Of a stretch of DNA of 64,000 nucleotides, positions 34,701 through 44,200 are shown piece after piece. The position numbers and the translations under genes are program-made. This DNA comes from Marispirochaeta sp964554875 (GTDB lineage Bacteria; Spirochaetota; Spirochaetia; JC444; Marispirochaetaceae): assembly GCA_964554875.1 (NCBI GenBank), contig CAZKQJ010000001.1, positions 62,001 to 126,000 of the forward strand, in the 5' to 3' direction. The notes beneath the pieces were generated by a model. The model made no database searches. It saw only the letters and a list, made by a program, of their open reading frames with translations, and had not been told where the DNA came from. Each line of letters opens with the position of its first letter. Within the stretch, counting starts at the first letter, position 1.

Positions 34701-35324
34701 GGAGCGTTCGCGGTGGGCTTTTACCAGCTCATCGTCGATCATCTCCTTCATTACATCGTAGGGAAGCTCCTCCACCTTGCGGATCTCGTGACTGGTGCGG
34801 AATCCGTCAAAGAAGTGCAGGAAGGGCACCCGGCTTTCCAGACTCGCGGCCTGGGAAATAAGGGCCATATCCATGACTTCCTGTACGTTGTTGGAAGACA
34901 GAAGGGCAAAACCGGTAGCCCTGGCTGCCATTACGTCGGAATGGTCTCCGAAGATGGACAGCGCCTGAGCGGCGACTGCCCGCGCAGCGATATGGAATAC
35001 CGTGGGGGTCATTTCGCCGGCGATCTTGAACATGTTCGGGATCATCAGCAGAAGCCCCTGGGAGGCGGTAAAGGTGGTGGTTAACGCTCCGGTAGTAAGA
35101 GCGCCATGAACTGCACCGGCGGCACCGGCCTCAGACTGCATCTCGACGACATCGGGAATGGAATTCCAGATATTGGGTCGACCCTGTGCAGAGTAGAGGT
35201 CGGAAAGCTCTCCCATGGGAGAGGACGGAGTAATCGGGTAGATGGCGATTACCTCGTTTGTCGCGTGGGCTACGTATGCGGCGGCGGTATTACCGTCGAT
35301 AGTAACCATATTCTTCTCAGGCAT
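31740..35324 (-). CDS. nifJ: Pyruvate:ferredoxin (flavodoxin) oxidoreductase, single-chain
   Basis: 1194-residue cytoplasmic enzyme that converts pyruvate and CoA to acetyl-CoA and CO2 with reduction of ferredoxin or flavodoxin, central to anaerobic energy metabolism. N-terminal region has YPITPSSPMGE. A two-cluster ferredoxin domain near 680-760 has CIQCGDCSAVCPHAV and CTGCGACVNICP. The C-terminal thiamine diphosphate domain has GCSSIYGGNLPTTPY and a GDGWGYDIG metal-binding segment. Length fits the homodimeric type. AAGGA lies 8 bases before the ATG, behind a good promoter. Confidence 0.97.
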   Translation of the reverse strand: MPEKNMVTIDGNTAAAYVAHATNEVIAIYPITPSSPMGELSDLYSAQGRPNIWNSIPDVVEMQSEAGAAGAVHGALTTGALTTTFTASQGLLLMIPNMFKIAGEMTPTVFHIAARAVAAQALSIFGDHSDVMAARATGFALLSSNNVQEVMDMALISQAASLESRVPFLHFFDGFRTSHEIRKVEELPYDVMKEMIDDELVKAHRERSLNPENPTVKGTSQNPDVFFAARETVNKFYEDAPGIVQKYMDQFAKLTGRAYKLFDYVGAPDAERVIVLMGSAADTTEETVEYLLKQGEKVGVVKVHLFRPFSAYHLLEALPASVSKIGVLDMTKEPGSLGEPLYEDVRTAFGEEMSKGNPKFTTYPKIVGGRFGLGLSGHGVTPAMIKSVFDNLKESHPRNHFTVGINDDLNGTNLPWDPGFVTEADDVHQAMFYGLGSDGTVGANKNSIKIIGEATDYAAQGYFVYDSKKAGAMTVSHLRFGPRKIKSSYLIQRANFVACHNESFVEKYDMLSRCKEGGTFLLTSHYGKDEIWQHLPVEVQKQIIDKKLNFYVIDAVKIAEEVGLGGRINAIMQTAFFKISGVLPEEKALELIKKATQKTYGSKGKEIVDMNIKAIDMAASHIQKVDVPSSVSGELHMKAPVPADAPQFVKEVTGELIAGRGEDVPTSKLPLDGTYPTGTTKYEKRNIAENIPVWDPDTCIQCGDCSAVCPHAVIRMKVYNEDVLKDAPETFKSTAARGKGFEDMKFTIQVAPEDCTGCGACVNICPAHKKEDGVKTDRKAINMEPQQPLREQEAVNWEFFLNKIPNTPRELINLNNTKGTQLLPPLFEFSGACAGCGETPYVKLMSQLFGDRAVIANATGCSSIYGGNLPTTPYTKRADGRGPSWSNSLFEDAAEFGMGMRLTSDQLQKYAKELCTALIEKKEAGIDAALLTKVRDNEQASQEAIEEQRKMVGQLKEQLAKSKSKEALNLLGAADYLVKRSVWIFGGDGWGYDIGYGGLDHVLASGKNVNVLLMDTEVYSNTGGQMSKATPTGAIAKFAASGKGIGKKDLGMMAMSYGYVYVAKIAMGYNRIQTIKALQEAEAYNGPSIIIAYSHCVAHGIDMTLGMDQQKAAVTSGMWPLYRYNPLLAEEGKNPFQMDSKEPSTQVEDYIYAENRYRALKRSNPERAAMLLEQIKKGVEKQYKEYKYLADRPF

Positions 35325-35361
35325 AATAGCTATCCTTCTTGTGTGGGATTAGTACCCCCCC

Positions 35362-35390
35362 AGTATAGATGATGATCCGCTAATCATCAA
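35362..35390 (-). promoter_or_regulatory. Promoter of nifJ
   Basis: On the minus strand TTGATG (35385-35390) and TATACT (35362-35367) are 17 bases apart, ending 37 bases before the ATG. The spacer contains GATGAT/ATCATC inverted arms. Confidence 0.7.
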
Positions 35391-35452
35391 GGCTTGCGGG
35401 ACGTCGAATCAATTGGTAAGACCAAAATTCGTGGATTCTCGATGTGCCCCTG

Positions 35453-36256
35453 TCAGCTTCGCTGTGCATTAACTGTAATGCTGATCAGACGGGATCCGGA
35501 TTCCCTGTAGGCCTGCAGGGTCGCTGCATCAGCGTTTGACAGAATAACATCATCAGGAATATCGATTATTCGTTCTGCTTTTATTGCAACATCCGTGAAC
35601 CCGGTCTTCTTGATTATGTCCAGGTATTCGTTTTTGGGAATGGCCCCGGCAATGCATCCGGCATAGAGTTCGGCGGAACGGCGGATTCCCTCCGGCAGAT
35701 CGCCCTGGACCACAATATCCGAGATGGAAAAGCGGCCGCCGGTTTTTAATATCCGCCGAATTTCAGCGAAGGCCTGCGCTTTATCGGGCACCAGATTCAA
35801 TACACAGTTGCTTAAAACCCAGTCGACGCTTTCGTCGGACAGGGGAATGTTCTCAATCTCTCCCAGAACAAACTCCGCATTTTTCAGGCCCCGTTTGCGG
35901 GCAAGCTCTCCGGCCTTCTCCACCATGGCAGGAGTCATATCGACCCCGATGACTCTTCCCTGCTGTCCCACTTCCGCAAGGGCAAGAAAGGCATCGTTTC
36001 CTGCACCGGAGCCGAGATCGACAACCGTGTCTCCCTTTCTTATCTCTGCATGACGGGTCGGCATACCGCAGCCGAGGCCAAGGTCGGCCTCCGTCTCGTA
36101 ACCTGCCGCACCGGCGTAGTCCCCGGAAACCATGGAGAACAGCTCATTCGCCTCTCCACCTCCGCAACCGCAGCCACCGCCGCAGCAGGAACCCGATTCC
36201 TTGACAATCCCGGCGTAGCGTGCCCGTACACTGTTCTTGATATCTTCGCTGTTCAC
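35453..36256 (-). CDS. arsM: Arsenite methyltransferase
   Basis: 267-residue SAM-dependent methyltransferase that methylates As(III). The three cysteines conserved in ArsM are present: Cys63 (GLGCGMP), Cys151 (SNCVLNL) and Cys201 (AGCIAGA). SAM motif VVDLGSGAGNDAF is at 78-90. The N-terminus adds a cysteine/glycine-rich patch (GSCCGGGCGCGGG, 22-34) that could bind metalloid. Starts at GTG 36256 with GGAGG 6 bases upstream, one base after the arsR stop. No arsenite pump or arsenate reductase gene is adjacent, so detoxification here relies on methylation. Confidence 0.94.
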   Translation of the reverse strand: MNSEDIKNSVRARYAGIVKESGSCCGGGCGCGGGEANELFSMVSGDYAGAAGYETEADLGLGCGMPTRHAEIRKGDTVVDLGSGAGNDAFLALAEVGQQGRVIGVDMTPAMVEKAGELARKRGLKNAEFVLGEIENIPLSDESVDWVLSNCVLNLVPDKAQAFAEIRRILKTGGRFSISDIVVQGDLPEGIRRSAELYAGCIAGAIPKNEYLDIIKKTGFTDVAIKAERIIDIPDDVILSNADAATLQAYRESGSRLISITVNAQRS

Positions 36257-36257
36257 T

Positions 36258-36590
36258 CTATTCCTCCGATATTATTTTACCGCAGCATATACCTCCGAGG
36301 AATTCCCCAAAAGCGCGCTGGGCATCGATGATTGTTTCCGTTTCCAGGCAGTAACAGGTCGCCGGTCCGTCGATTTCCCCCTGTATCAGTCCGGCATCCT
36401 TCAGTACCTTGAGGTGCTGGGAAACCGTGGCCTGCGCAAGAGGCAGGTCCTGGACCAGCCTGCCGGTAATGCAGCGATCGCAGTCGGCAAGCAGGGTGAG
36501 TATCCTGATCCTGGCAGGATGGGAGAGGGCCTTGGCAATATTTGCCATTTTCAGCTCTTTCTCTGAGAAAAGGCTGCTTTTATTCTGCAT
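36258..36590 (-). CDS. arsR: ArsR/SmtB-family metalloregulator
   Basis: 110-residue winged-helix repressor. The DNA-recognition helix region reads LAQATVSQHLKVLKDAGLI. Candidate As(III) ligands are Cys37, Cys40, Cys79, Cys81, Cys102 and Cys103, arranged differently from the classical ELCVCDL motif. ATG 36590 is chosen (AAGGA 9 bases upstream); a TTG at 36599 is too close to that site. First gene of the arsRM operon and probably autoregulated through the palindrome at 36623-36639. Confidence 0.93.
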   Translation of the reverse strand: MQNKSSLFSEKELKMANIAKALSHPARIRILTLLADCDRCITGRLVQDLPLAQATVSQHLKVLKDAGLIQGEIDGPATCYCLETETIIDAQRAFGEFLGGICCGKIISEE

Positions 36591-36622
36591 AGCTGACAAT
36601 CCTTCAGGTTGTATTATGTTCT

Positions 36623-36660
36623 GTATATCGACGATATACGATAAATATAGAGATTGTCAA
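36623..36660 (-). promoter_or_regulatory. arsRM promoter with ArsR operator
   Basis: On the minus strand TTGACA (36655-36660) is followed at 16 bases by TATATC. The -10 region is inside a perfect 8+1+8 palindrome, GTATATCG-A-CGATATAC (36623-36639). Repressor binding there would block the polymerase. Confidence 0.75.
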
Positions 36661-36712
36661 TACATCTTTGACGCGCTGTTTAATTGCTGTTGCCTTTTTT
36701 CCCTGCAGAAAA

Positions 36713-37465
36713 TCAGTAGGCCGTCAAACCCCCGTCGACAGGCAGGGCGACACCGGTAATAAATGATGCTTCGTCGGAAGCCAGAAACAGTACTGCGTTG
36801 GCGATTTCCTCTGTCTTAGCCATGCGGCCCAGGGGAATCTCGTCAATCCGTTCCTGCCGCTTGGCAGGGTCCTTAAACAGATCCCGCATGATCGCCGTAT
36901 CCGCCGTACTGGGGTGGACGGAGTTGCAGCGAATCTTGTCCTTTGCATACTTGACCGCCACCGCCCGTGTCATAAGGGTAACAGCGCCCTTGGAGACAAT
37001 ATAGGATTCACCGGAGAATTTGTGGCCCACAAGCCCGCAGATGGAGGACATATTGACGATGGAGCCGCCGCCGTTCTCGCGCATTACCGGAATTACGTGC
37101 TTGATGCCAAGAAAGGGTCCCCGGGCATTAATGGCCATTATCTGGTCCCACTCTTCAACGGGCAGGTCGGTCAAAGGCTGTCGCTTGGTTATGCCGGCGT
37201 TATTGACCAGAATGTCGATTCTTCCTTGTTCTTTGACGATCTCCCCGACCGCCCTGATCCAGTCACTCTCCTGTGTTACATCCAGCTTTACCGAAGCGGC
37301 TTTGCCTCCCGCAGCCTGTAATTCTGCGACTGCTTCATCCGCAAGTTTCTCGTTGATATCTGCCAGATAAACAAAAGCTCCTTCCCTGGTAAAGGTGCGG
37401 GCAATCTCCCTGCCTATTCCCTGGGCTCCGCCCGTTATCAGAGCTGTTTTATTCTCCAAACGCAT
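36713..37465 (-). CDS. SDR-family NAD(P)-dependent oxidoreductase
   Basis: 250-residue classical short-chain dehydrogenase. Cofactor motif TGGAQGIG at 10-17, NNAG near residue 88, catalytic Ser in NMSSICG and YIVSK (Tyr/Lys) further on. GAGGAGGG lies 5 bases before the ATG. It has its own promoter and is a single gene between arsRM and the efflux operon. Acidic residue context after the second strand (YLADINEK) suggests NAD preference (inference). Substrate unknown. Confidence 0.92.
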   Translation of the reverse strand: MRLENKTALITGGAQGIGREIARTFTREGAFVYLADINEKLADEAVAELQAAGGKAASVKLDVTQESDWIRAVGEIVKEQGRIDILVNNAGITKRQPLTDLPVEEWDQIMAINARGPFLGIKHVIPVMRENGGGSIVNMSSICGLVGHKFSGESYIVSKGAVTLMTRAVAVKYAKDKIRCNSVHPSTADTAIMRDLFKDPAKRQERIDEIPLGRMAKTEEIANAVLFLASDEASFITGVALPVDGGLTAY

Positions 37466-37502
37466 CCGCGCCCTCCTCGAAGAAAATGAGTTGTGAGAAC
37501 TC

Positions 37503-37530
37503 AGTATAACAGAGTCAGATATCAGGTCAA
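37503..37530 (-). promoter_or_regulatory. Promoter of the SDR gene
   Basis: On the minus strand TTGACC (37525-37530) and TATACT (37503-37508) are 16 bases apart, just upstream of the SDR start and 28 bases beyond the stop of the outer-membrane protein gene. Confidence 0.6.
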
Positions 37531-37557
37531 TTCCATATTTCTATATATGGGGATATT

Positions 37558-38802
37558 TCACATTCGCATACCGACACTGAAGGCGGCGTTCCAGATTCCG
37601 CTTTCGGCGTTCCAGGCCGCTCCCATGTCCAGGGCGGGAAAGGCAATCTTTTTCAGGTAGCATCGCAGGCCGAAATGGCTTCCCTGGGCAAAAACGGGGT
37701 CTCCGCTAATATCCTCGGCGAAGGCCGCCTGGTATGAGACGAAGGCGCTTAACATACCGGCTCCGAAGTCGGCAAACACCCCCTCTATCCCCCAGGAAGT
37801 CCCCGCAAGGGAGTTGGAGCGGAAATCCCCGGGAAGAATCGCCACTCTGGCGGCGGAGGGCCCTTCGCTGAAAACCAGGGGTGCGTCTTCGGCCCTGTAC
37901 GCGGCTGCACCGAGCATGAGTCGCAGCCTCTGTGTCAGGGGCTGCTCCCAGGCGCATTCGCCCTGTACGGCAAGATACGAGTCCCCTTTCAGCGGGATGT
38001 ACCAGGTGCCTTCGAGTTCCGCCAAGCGCCGGGAAAGGAATACCCCGTTCCAGTCGGATTTTTGGATGCTGATTTCAGCAGAGAGGGGAAGCATTCGGGC
38101 GGAAGCCACAGGACTGTCCTGTACTGAGGCATCCCGATAAGCGAATCCTGCGGAAAGAGAAATCAGCTGGCTCAGATCGTGCCGCAGACCGGCCATCAGG
38201 GTCAGGCTTCTTTCGTCATAGCTGAGCAGCTCATCCTCCTCCCCATCCGTGATTGTTGATTCCCCCTTCGAGAAGGCCGCCATCGTAAAAAGTCCGAAGG
38301 GAAGTCGTTTTCCCGGGGGAGTCATGTAGCTGCCGAATAAGGTATACCGGTCCATGGAGAAGAATCCCGCCAGGAAGGCCTGGTGGTTCAGACCGAAGGC
38401 GTTGGTTTCTATCAGGGTACCCCCTCCGGCTATTCCGTTCTTATCCCCCAGAATAAGCGGAATGGGTATGAGGGTCCATTTTTCCTGAACAGATACAACC
38501 AGGGAGACAGAAGCGGGATCGTCATATTCAAGGGAAACCTCGGTCTCGTAGAAGAGGCCGCTCTCCCGGAGCAGCGTCTGTACCTCCCCCGTGTCAAGCT
38601 CATCCGCGGAAAGGCCGATGCAGGGTTCCAGCAGCCGTTCCACCACCTCCGGTCTGGTGCGTTTGAGTCCGTGGATTATAAGGCGATCAATGGTTTTGTA
38701 CTGTTCCGCCGTCGTTTCAGAGAACAACAGTGCAGGCAGAAGAAACAGCATCAGCAAGGAGAGCAGCAGGGAAGAAGGTTTTTTCACCGATTCCGGCCTC
38801 AT
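37558..38802 (-). CDS. Exported POTRA/beta-barrel outer-membrane protein (Omp85-like)
   Basis: 414-residue protein with a signal peptide ending LLFSE (about 1-30). One POTRA-like domain follows (about 36-115: IDRLIIHGLKRTRPEVVERLL with LRESGLFYETEVSLEY). The remaining approximately 300 residues alternate polar and hydrophobic positions like a small beta-barrel, ending FSVGMRM. BamA and TamA have several POTRA domains; a single-POTRA short form is less common. It begins right at the kinase stop (TGA-ATG), so it is the last gene of the seven-gene efflux/two-component run. Confidence 0.75.
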   Translation of the reverse strand: MRPESVKKPSSLLLSLLMLFLLPALLFSETTAEQYKTIDRLIIHGLKRTRPEVVERLLEPCIGLSADELDTGEVQTLLRESGLFYETEVSLEYDDPASVSLVVSVQEKWTLIPIPLILGDKNGIAGGGTLIETNAFGLNHQAFLAGFFSMDRYTLFGSYMTPPGKRLPFGLFTMAAFSKGESTITDGEEDELLSYDERSLTLMAGLRHDLSQLISLSAGFAYRDASVQDSPVASARMLPLSAEISIQKSDWNGVFLSRRLAELEGTWYIPLKGDSYLAVQGECAWEQPLTQRLRLMLGAAAYRAEDAPLVFSEGPSAARVAILPGDFRSNSLAGTSWGIEGVFADFGAGMLSAFVSYQAAFAEDISGDPVFAQGSHFGLRCYLKKIAFPALDMGAAWNAESGIWNAAFSVGMRM

Positions 38803-40179
38803 TCAATCGTGTTTTAGTAATGGAACTTCAAAATAAAACCCGGCACCGCCGAGTTCGGTTTCAAATATACCGACCCCGCCGCCGTGGGTCTCCGCGATGC
38901 TCCGGACGGAGCTCAAACCCAGTCCGATTCCCCGGCTGTTACGCCCGCGGTCGCCCCGGTAAAAGGGCTCAAAGAGAAGCGGGGCCTCCTCGTCGCGTAT
39001 TCCCGGCCCGGAATCCTCCACGCTTATGCGCAGCATCTCGTTCTCCGCTCCGGCCTTCGCCCGGATGACTGCATTCTGTCCGGCATAGCGGAAGGCGTTT
39101 TCTATCAGGTTTTCCACCGCCCTGGTCAGCATTTTGCGGTTTCCCAGGATATCCCGGCCTTCCGGAATCGAAATGCCTGTGGAGAAATCGACTTCCCGGG
39201 CTTCCGCTTCAATAAGGAAGGGTTCAAAAACCTCCCGGGCGAATTCCTCCGCGGAAAATACCACAAAACTCCGGCGCCAGCCTTCGGTGTTTATCCTGGT
39301 GGCCTCAATGAGCTCGCTGATCCGCTCCTCCAGCAGGTCCGTTTTTTTGCGGATTACGTTAAAACTCCTCATGGTCTCCTCTTTTCCCTGGATAACTCCG
39401 TCCTGGAGGGCTTCGATAAAGCCCCGGATCGATGTCAGGGGGGTCTTCAGATCGTGGGAGACGGACATGAGGAACCTGGCCTGCTGTTCCTGGTCCTCCT
39501 TGAGCTGTCTTCGCATTCGTTCAAAGGCTTCGAATACCGGCTTGAGCTCCGGGTCTTCCGGTATCGCGACGCTTTGCGACAGGTCGCCGCAGCGGATCCT
39601 CCCCGCGCTTGTCTCCAGGGCCGTCAGGGACTTGCGTAATGAGAGGAGAAAACGGCCGCTCAGGAGCAGGGGAATCAGAATTATGACAACGAAAACGATC
39701 GTCAGGCTAGTCAGGGGGTGCCCCAGAGCGTAAAGAAAAGGATTTTTCGAGGAGAAGCGGAAGAATACCAGACCCGGGACTCCCCGGTAGGAGAATAAGG
39801 CATTGCCTATCATTGCCCGGTGTTTATTCCCGCTTTCTTCTTCACTTATGGCGGCGATCAGTTCCAGTTCATTCCCCGGTTTCCCGGGTTCGGACTGACT
39901 GAGATCCTGAAAAAAGCTCTGTACATCCGGATTGATATAGCGGGGATCATGACTCCCGTGGACTACGATAAGTATACGGCTGTCGATCTCTTTTTCCGGA
40001 ATGCTGCCGTCGATAATCCGGTGCAGGTCCCTGGTTACAAAGGGCGGGGCGGCAGTTATCTCCCGGATCTCCGATTCGGGGATGCTGAGGCGGAAGTAGA
40101 TATACCCCATGACCGGCAGCGTAAAAGGAACCATGGCCACAAAGACAAAGAGCAGGGTAAAGCGGCCGCGGAGGGTCAC
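38803..40179 (-). CDS. Sensor histidine kinase
   Basis: 458-residue membrane kinase. Two helices (about 10-30 and 163-185) flank an approximately 130-residue periplasmic sensor. HAMP follows, then HisKA with SVSHDLKTPLTSIRG (phospho-His), and an HATPase domain with ENLIENAFRYAG, EDSGPGIRDEE and GIGLGLSSV. Start overlaps the response-regulator stop by 4 bases. Likely pairs with that regulator to sense envelope or toxic stress and control the efflux genes in the same run (inference). Confidence 0.94.
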   Translation of the reverse strand: MTLRGRFTLLFVFVAMVPFTLPVMGYIYFRLSIPESEIREITAAPPFVTRDLHRIIDGSIPEKEIDSRILIVVHGSHDPRYINPDVQSFFQDLSQSEPGKPGNELELIAAISEEESGNKHRAMIGNALFSYRGVPGLVFFRFSSKNPFLYALGHPLTSLTIVFVVIILIPLLLSGRFLLSLRKSLTALETSAGRIRCGDLSQSVAIPEDPELKPVFEAFERMRRQLKEDQEQQARFLMSVSHDLKTPLTSIRGFIEALQDGVIQGKEETMRSFNVIRKKTDLLEERISELIEATRINTEGWRRSFVVFSAEEFAREVFEPFLIEAEAREVDFSTGISIPEGRDILGNRKMLTRAVENLIENAFRYAGQNAVIRAKAGAENEMLRISVEDSGPGIRDEEAPLLFEPFYRGDRGRNSRGIGLGLSSVRSIAETHGGGVGIFETELGGAGFYFEVPLLKHD

Positions 40180-40883
40180 GAGGGATCCCCGGGACTGAGC
40201 ATGTAGCCGATGCCCTTCATGGTCAGGATGAAGCGCGGCTGTGAGGGGTCATCCTCGATCTTTTTCCTGAGCCGCTGAATATGCACCGCCACGGTAGCGA
40301 TGTCGCCGTATTCGTTTCCCCATACGCTGCTGTAGAGCTCCTCCGATCCCCGGGGTCTGCCGCGGTTTTGCGCCAGGTTTATCAGGAGTTCCGTCTCCTT
40401 TGGGCTCAAGGCTATCTGCTCAAAGCTGCCTGCCTCCATATTCCTTTTGCGCAGGCTTCGTGCGTCGATGTCCAGCACAAAGGGTCCGAAGAGAACTTCG
40501 GTCTTCTGTTCCGAGTACTCCGCTTTTCTCCTCAGGTGGGCACGGACCCGCGCGGCCAGGACCCTTGGACTGAAGGGCTTGGTGACAAAGTCGTCGGCGC
40601 CGTAGCCGAAGCCGAGGATCATGTCCGCGTCATCGGTGCGGGCGGAGACGATGATTACCGGGAAGTTGTGCTTTTTCCGCAGTACCTGGAGAACCTCGTA
40701 GCCGTCCATGCCGGGAAGGTTTATATCCAGCACAGCCAGATCCACATCCCCGGCGGAGATCTTCGCAAGGCCCTCCTCCCCCGTGCTGCAGGAGAGGGTT
40801 TCGATACCTTCATGATTCAGGTAGAGGGAGATAAGCTCGTTGATTTCCGGTTCGTCTTCAATTACCAGGACCCTGGCCTTCAT
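40176..40883 (-). CDS. OmpR/PhoB-family response regulator
   Basis: 235-residue regulator. The receiver has acidic residues EDEPE, phospho-acceptor Asp in LDINLPGMDGYEV and Lys in TKPFSP; the C-terminal winged helix is OmpR-type (SPKETELLINLAQNRG, VAVHIQRLRKKIE). ATG 40883 is chosen, with GGAGGAG immediately upstream; a more distal ATG at 40898 would place that site inside the gene. Follows the PII-like gene by 65 bases. Confidence 0.95.
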   Translation of the reverse strand: MKARVLVIEDEPEINELISLYLNHEGIETLSCSTGEEGLAKISAGDVDLAVLDINLPGMDGYEVLQVLRKKHNFPVIIVSARTDDADMILGFGYGADDFVTKPFSPRVLAARVRAHLRRKAEYSEQKTEVLFGPFVLDIDARSLRKRNMEAGSFEQIALSPKETELLINLAQNRGRPRGSEELYSSVWGNEYGDIATVAVHIQRLRKKIEDDPSQPRFILTMKGIGYMLSPGDPS

Positions 40884-40948
40884 GGCTCCTCCGTGCATAT
40901 CCTACGAAGCCGGGGCGGGATAGACAAGCCCCGGACTCCCTTGTTCTG

Positions 40949-41251
40949 TCAAGGATTTTCGAGAAGTTCCTCTGCCCGAGGAACAAGAAATGCTGCAATA
41001 CCGTTGCCGGGATGGGCGCTCTTCATCTCCCTCAAAATAGCGCTGATACTTTCGGTCTCCCTTTGTCCGGTATAGATTACAAAGAGGGAGTTCTCTTCCG
41101 GCCACACAGCGGTTCCCATCCGGGGGCCGGAGGCCCCGTTTCCCAGGGTCTCCCGGTGCAGGGAAAAAGGTGCCTCCGGCAGTTCCCGGTGTAGATGTTC
41201 AAGAAAGATGTCCTCGATGGTCTGGTCCATGATTATTTCAAGACGATTCAT
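40949..41251 (-). CDS. Small PII-like protein of the RND operon
   Basis: 100-residue soluble protein starting MNRLEIIMDQTIEDIFLEHL, with a beta-alpha-beta pattern compatible with a ferredoxin-like or PII-like fold. Such genes occur beside RND permeases in other bacteria and are annotated as P-II-family or DUF3240-like. Its start coincides with the RND stop (41251), showing tight coupling. It may sense metal or nucleotide state and modulate the pump, but this is speculation. No T-loop tyrosine pattern of true GlnB is evident. Confidence 0.6.
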   Translation of the reverse strand: MNRLEIIMDQTIEDIFLEHLHRELPEAPFSLHRETLGNGASGPRMGTAVWPEENSLFVIYTGQRETESISAILREMKSAHPGNGIAAFLVPRAEELLENP

Positions 41252-44200
41252 TATGGAAGCTCCTTTTGAGCTGAATTTGATTCGCGAAAAAAGAGGGCGT
41301 AAAGAACGGGTACGAAGATCAGGGTAATCAATGTATTAACGCTCAGGCCCCCCACAACCGTCAATGCAAGGCCCTGCATCCTGGCACCTCCCTCTCCGGC
41401 AAAAAAGGCCAGGGGAACCATGGTTGCTATGGTGGTCAGGGTTGTCATGAGAATCGGCCTGAGACGGCTGACACCGCCTTCCAGACAGGCCTCGTGCAGA
41501 CCAGCTCCCCGTTTGCGCAGCAGTCCTATATAGTCCACCAGTACGATGCCGTTGTTGACCACCATGCCCGCGAGCATCACCACACCGATCAGGGCGATCA
41601 TGTCGAAGCTCATGCCCATTAGGAGGAATATCCCGATGACTCCTATGGCCAGCATGGGCATGGCAAGGATAATTATGAACGGCGCGCGCAGGGATTCGAA
41701 CTGGCTGACCATGACGCCGAACACCAGCAGTACCGCTATAGCCAGAATCTTCAGCAGGACAGATCCGGTTTGCGCGATGTCCTCCATCTCCCCTTTGTAA
41801 TTGACGTCAATTCCTGGCTCCGGCGGAAGTCGCTGTTCAAGCAGTTCCCGCACTTGTGCCTCGACGAAGTTGGACCGGGCCCCTGCGGCAAGGTCGCCGG
41901 AGATGGTGACCGTGCGCTTCTTCTCCGTGTGGGGGATCCGGGTTGGACCTGTATTCTCTACTATGGAGGCAAAGCTGGATACGGGTATTTTTTCTCCCGA
42001 ACTGTTCAGGACAAACAGGTTTTCCATATCCCGGATATTCCGGCGGTCCGTCTCGTCGAGGCGTATCACCACATTGTAGCTATCATCGTCCTGGTCGGTA
42101 AAACTCGTTGCGGTATAGCCGTGAATCTTGCGGTACATCTCCGTGGCCACGCTGCTTGCATTGAGGCCGAGGTCGAAGAGCTTCTCCCGGTTAATAACTA
42201 TGTCCCACTGGGGAAGTCCCGCTTCCATATCCAGGGATATCTCCATCAGTTCCGGGATTTCCCTTGTAATCAGGTCTTTCGCCGCGTCGGCGTAATCCAT
42301 CAGCATCATGAGATTATCCCCCCGAACCTGGATATTCAGGTCTCCTGCAGCCATGGGGCCCATACGCCCGCCGAAGGAGAAGGAAGCTTCCGGAAAGAGA
42401 GGAAAGAGGCCCCTGATTCGCTGACGGATTTCGTCGCTGTTCATGGTCCTGTCCTCAAGGTCCGGCAGCAGTATGGTGAGACTTCCCTGGTAGGAGTTCG
42501 ACCGGGCCCCTACGGTCATGCCCATGGATGTATACGCACCGCCCAGTTCCTTTTCGACTTTCGCCCGGAAACGGTCCAGGACCTCCTCGGTGGCATCCAG
42601 GGAACTGCCCAGAGGGAGCTCCATGTTGACCCTGAGACTCTGGGACATCCCCTCTGGCTGCAATGAGAGTCCGAGTTTCGGTATCTGTAGAAGGGCGGCG
42701 GTGAGAATCAGGGCAAAGAAAAAGATCGTCAGAAGTTTGTGCTTCAATGCTGCGTTCAGGATTTGCCGGTAGCGGCGGTTCAACCAGTTCAAGGAGGATT
42801 CAACACCTCCGTCAATCAGGCGCAGCAGGGAATTGCGTAGCGGCCGTTCTCCCCGCACATGGATCTCCAGGTAGTGGGTCGCTAGGACCGGGACAAGGAG
42901 GACGGCCACAAAGAGCGATGAGAGCAGGGCCACAATAACGGTAAAACCCATACTGCCGAAAATGTTTCCCATAAATCCCAGGTCGTTCTTGAACAGGACT
43001 ATCGGCAGAAAGACCGATATGGTGGTCAGGGTGGAGGCGCTGATGGCGGTTATCATCTCTTTTGTGCCAAACAGCCCCGCCGCGGTAAGCCGTTCGCCCC
43101 GTTCCCGGTGGGAGAAGATGTTCTCGATTATTACGATGGAGTTATCCACGATCATGCCGACTCCCAGGGTCAGCCCTGTAAGAGCGACTAGATTGAAGGT
43201 CAGTCCGCCGAGACTCATGCCCATGACGGTTATAAGAATAGAGACAGGTATGGTAATGGCAATGATCAGGGTGCTCTTCAGCTGGCGAAGGAAGATCATC
43301 AGGATAAACACGGCAGCCAGTACGCCGGTAAGAGCGGAGTTCAGAACAGAGTTCAGGGAGTCGCTGATAACCGTGGATTCATCGGAAACAACAATGGCCC
43401 GAACCCCGGGTGGAAGCTGCGTTTCAAGCCTTCCAATGGCCTCCTTGAGATTGTCAGCAACCTGGATGGTATTTGCTCCGGTCTTCTTGTATATCTGCAG
43501 TTCCAGCGCCGGCAGTCCGTCCTGGTATACCCGGCTGGACTCTTCGGCATTGGCGTAATCAACGTCTGCCACGTCCCGCACATACAGTTTGTGGACCTCG
43601 CCCCCCGAGTTTATCCGCTTGATAAGGGTATTGCGGATCGCATCCAGGTTGTCTATTTTGCCGCTGGTGCGGATCTGGTACTCCATGCCCCCGACAGTCG
43701 CAGAGCCGGCCCCCATGCTCAGACCCTGACTGGCCAGGACGTTTCCTATAGTGCTGACATCCAGTCCCAGGGCATCAAGGCGCCGCGCAGACACCGTTAC
43801 CGCTACGATTCTGTCCCGGCCGCCGGATATATCGATATTGGATACCCTGGGGACCTGCTCGAGTACCGGCTGAATATGATCCTCCGCCAGCTGGTAGAGT
43901 TCTTCTATGTTCAGGTCTCCCTGGAGGGAGATCGTCATGATGGGCATCTCGTTGGGATCGAACTCCATCATTATCGGATCGTCGGCACCGTCGGGGAGGG
44001 CGTTCTTGATGCGGTCGATCTTGTCCCGCATATCGTTCTTGATCCCTTCCAGGTCCGTTCCATAGGCGAACTCAAGCACAATTGCCGAGCTTCCCTCTGA
44101 TGATGTGGAGGTGATGGATTCCAGGCCTTCCAGGGTGTAGAACTGGTCTTCCAGGGGATCGGTAAGTTCGCTCTCGATTTCTTCAGGGCCTGCTCCGTCA

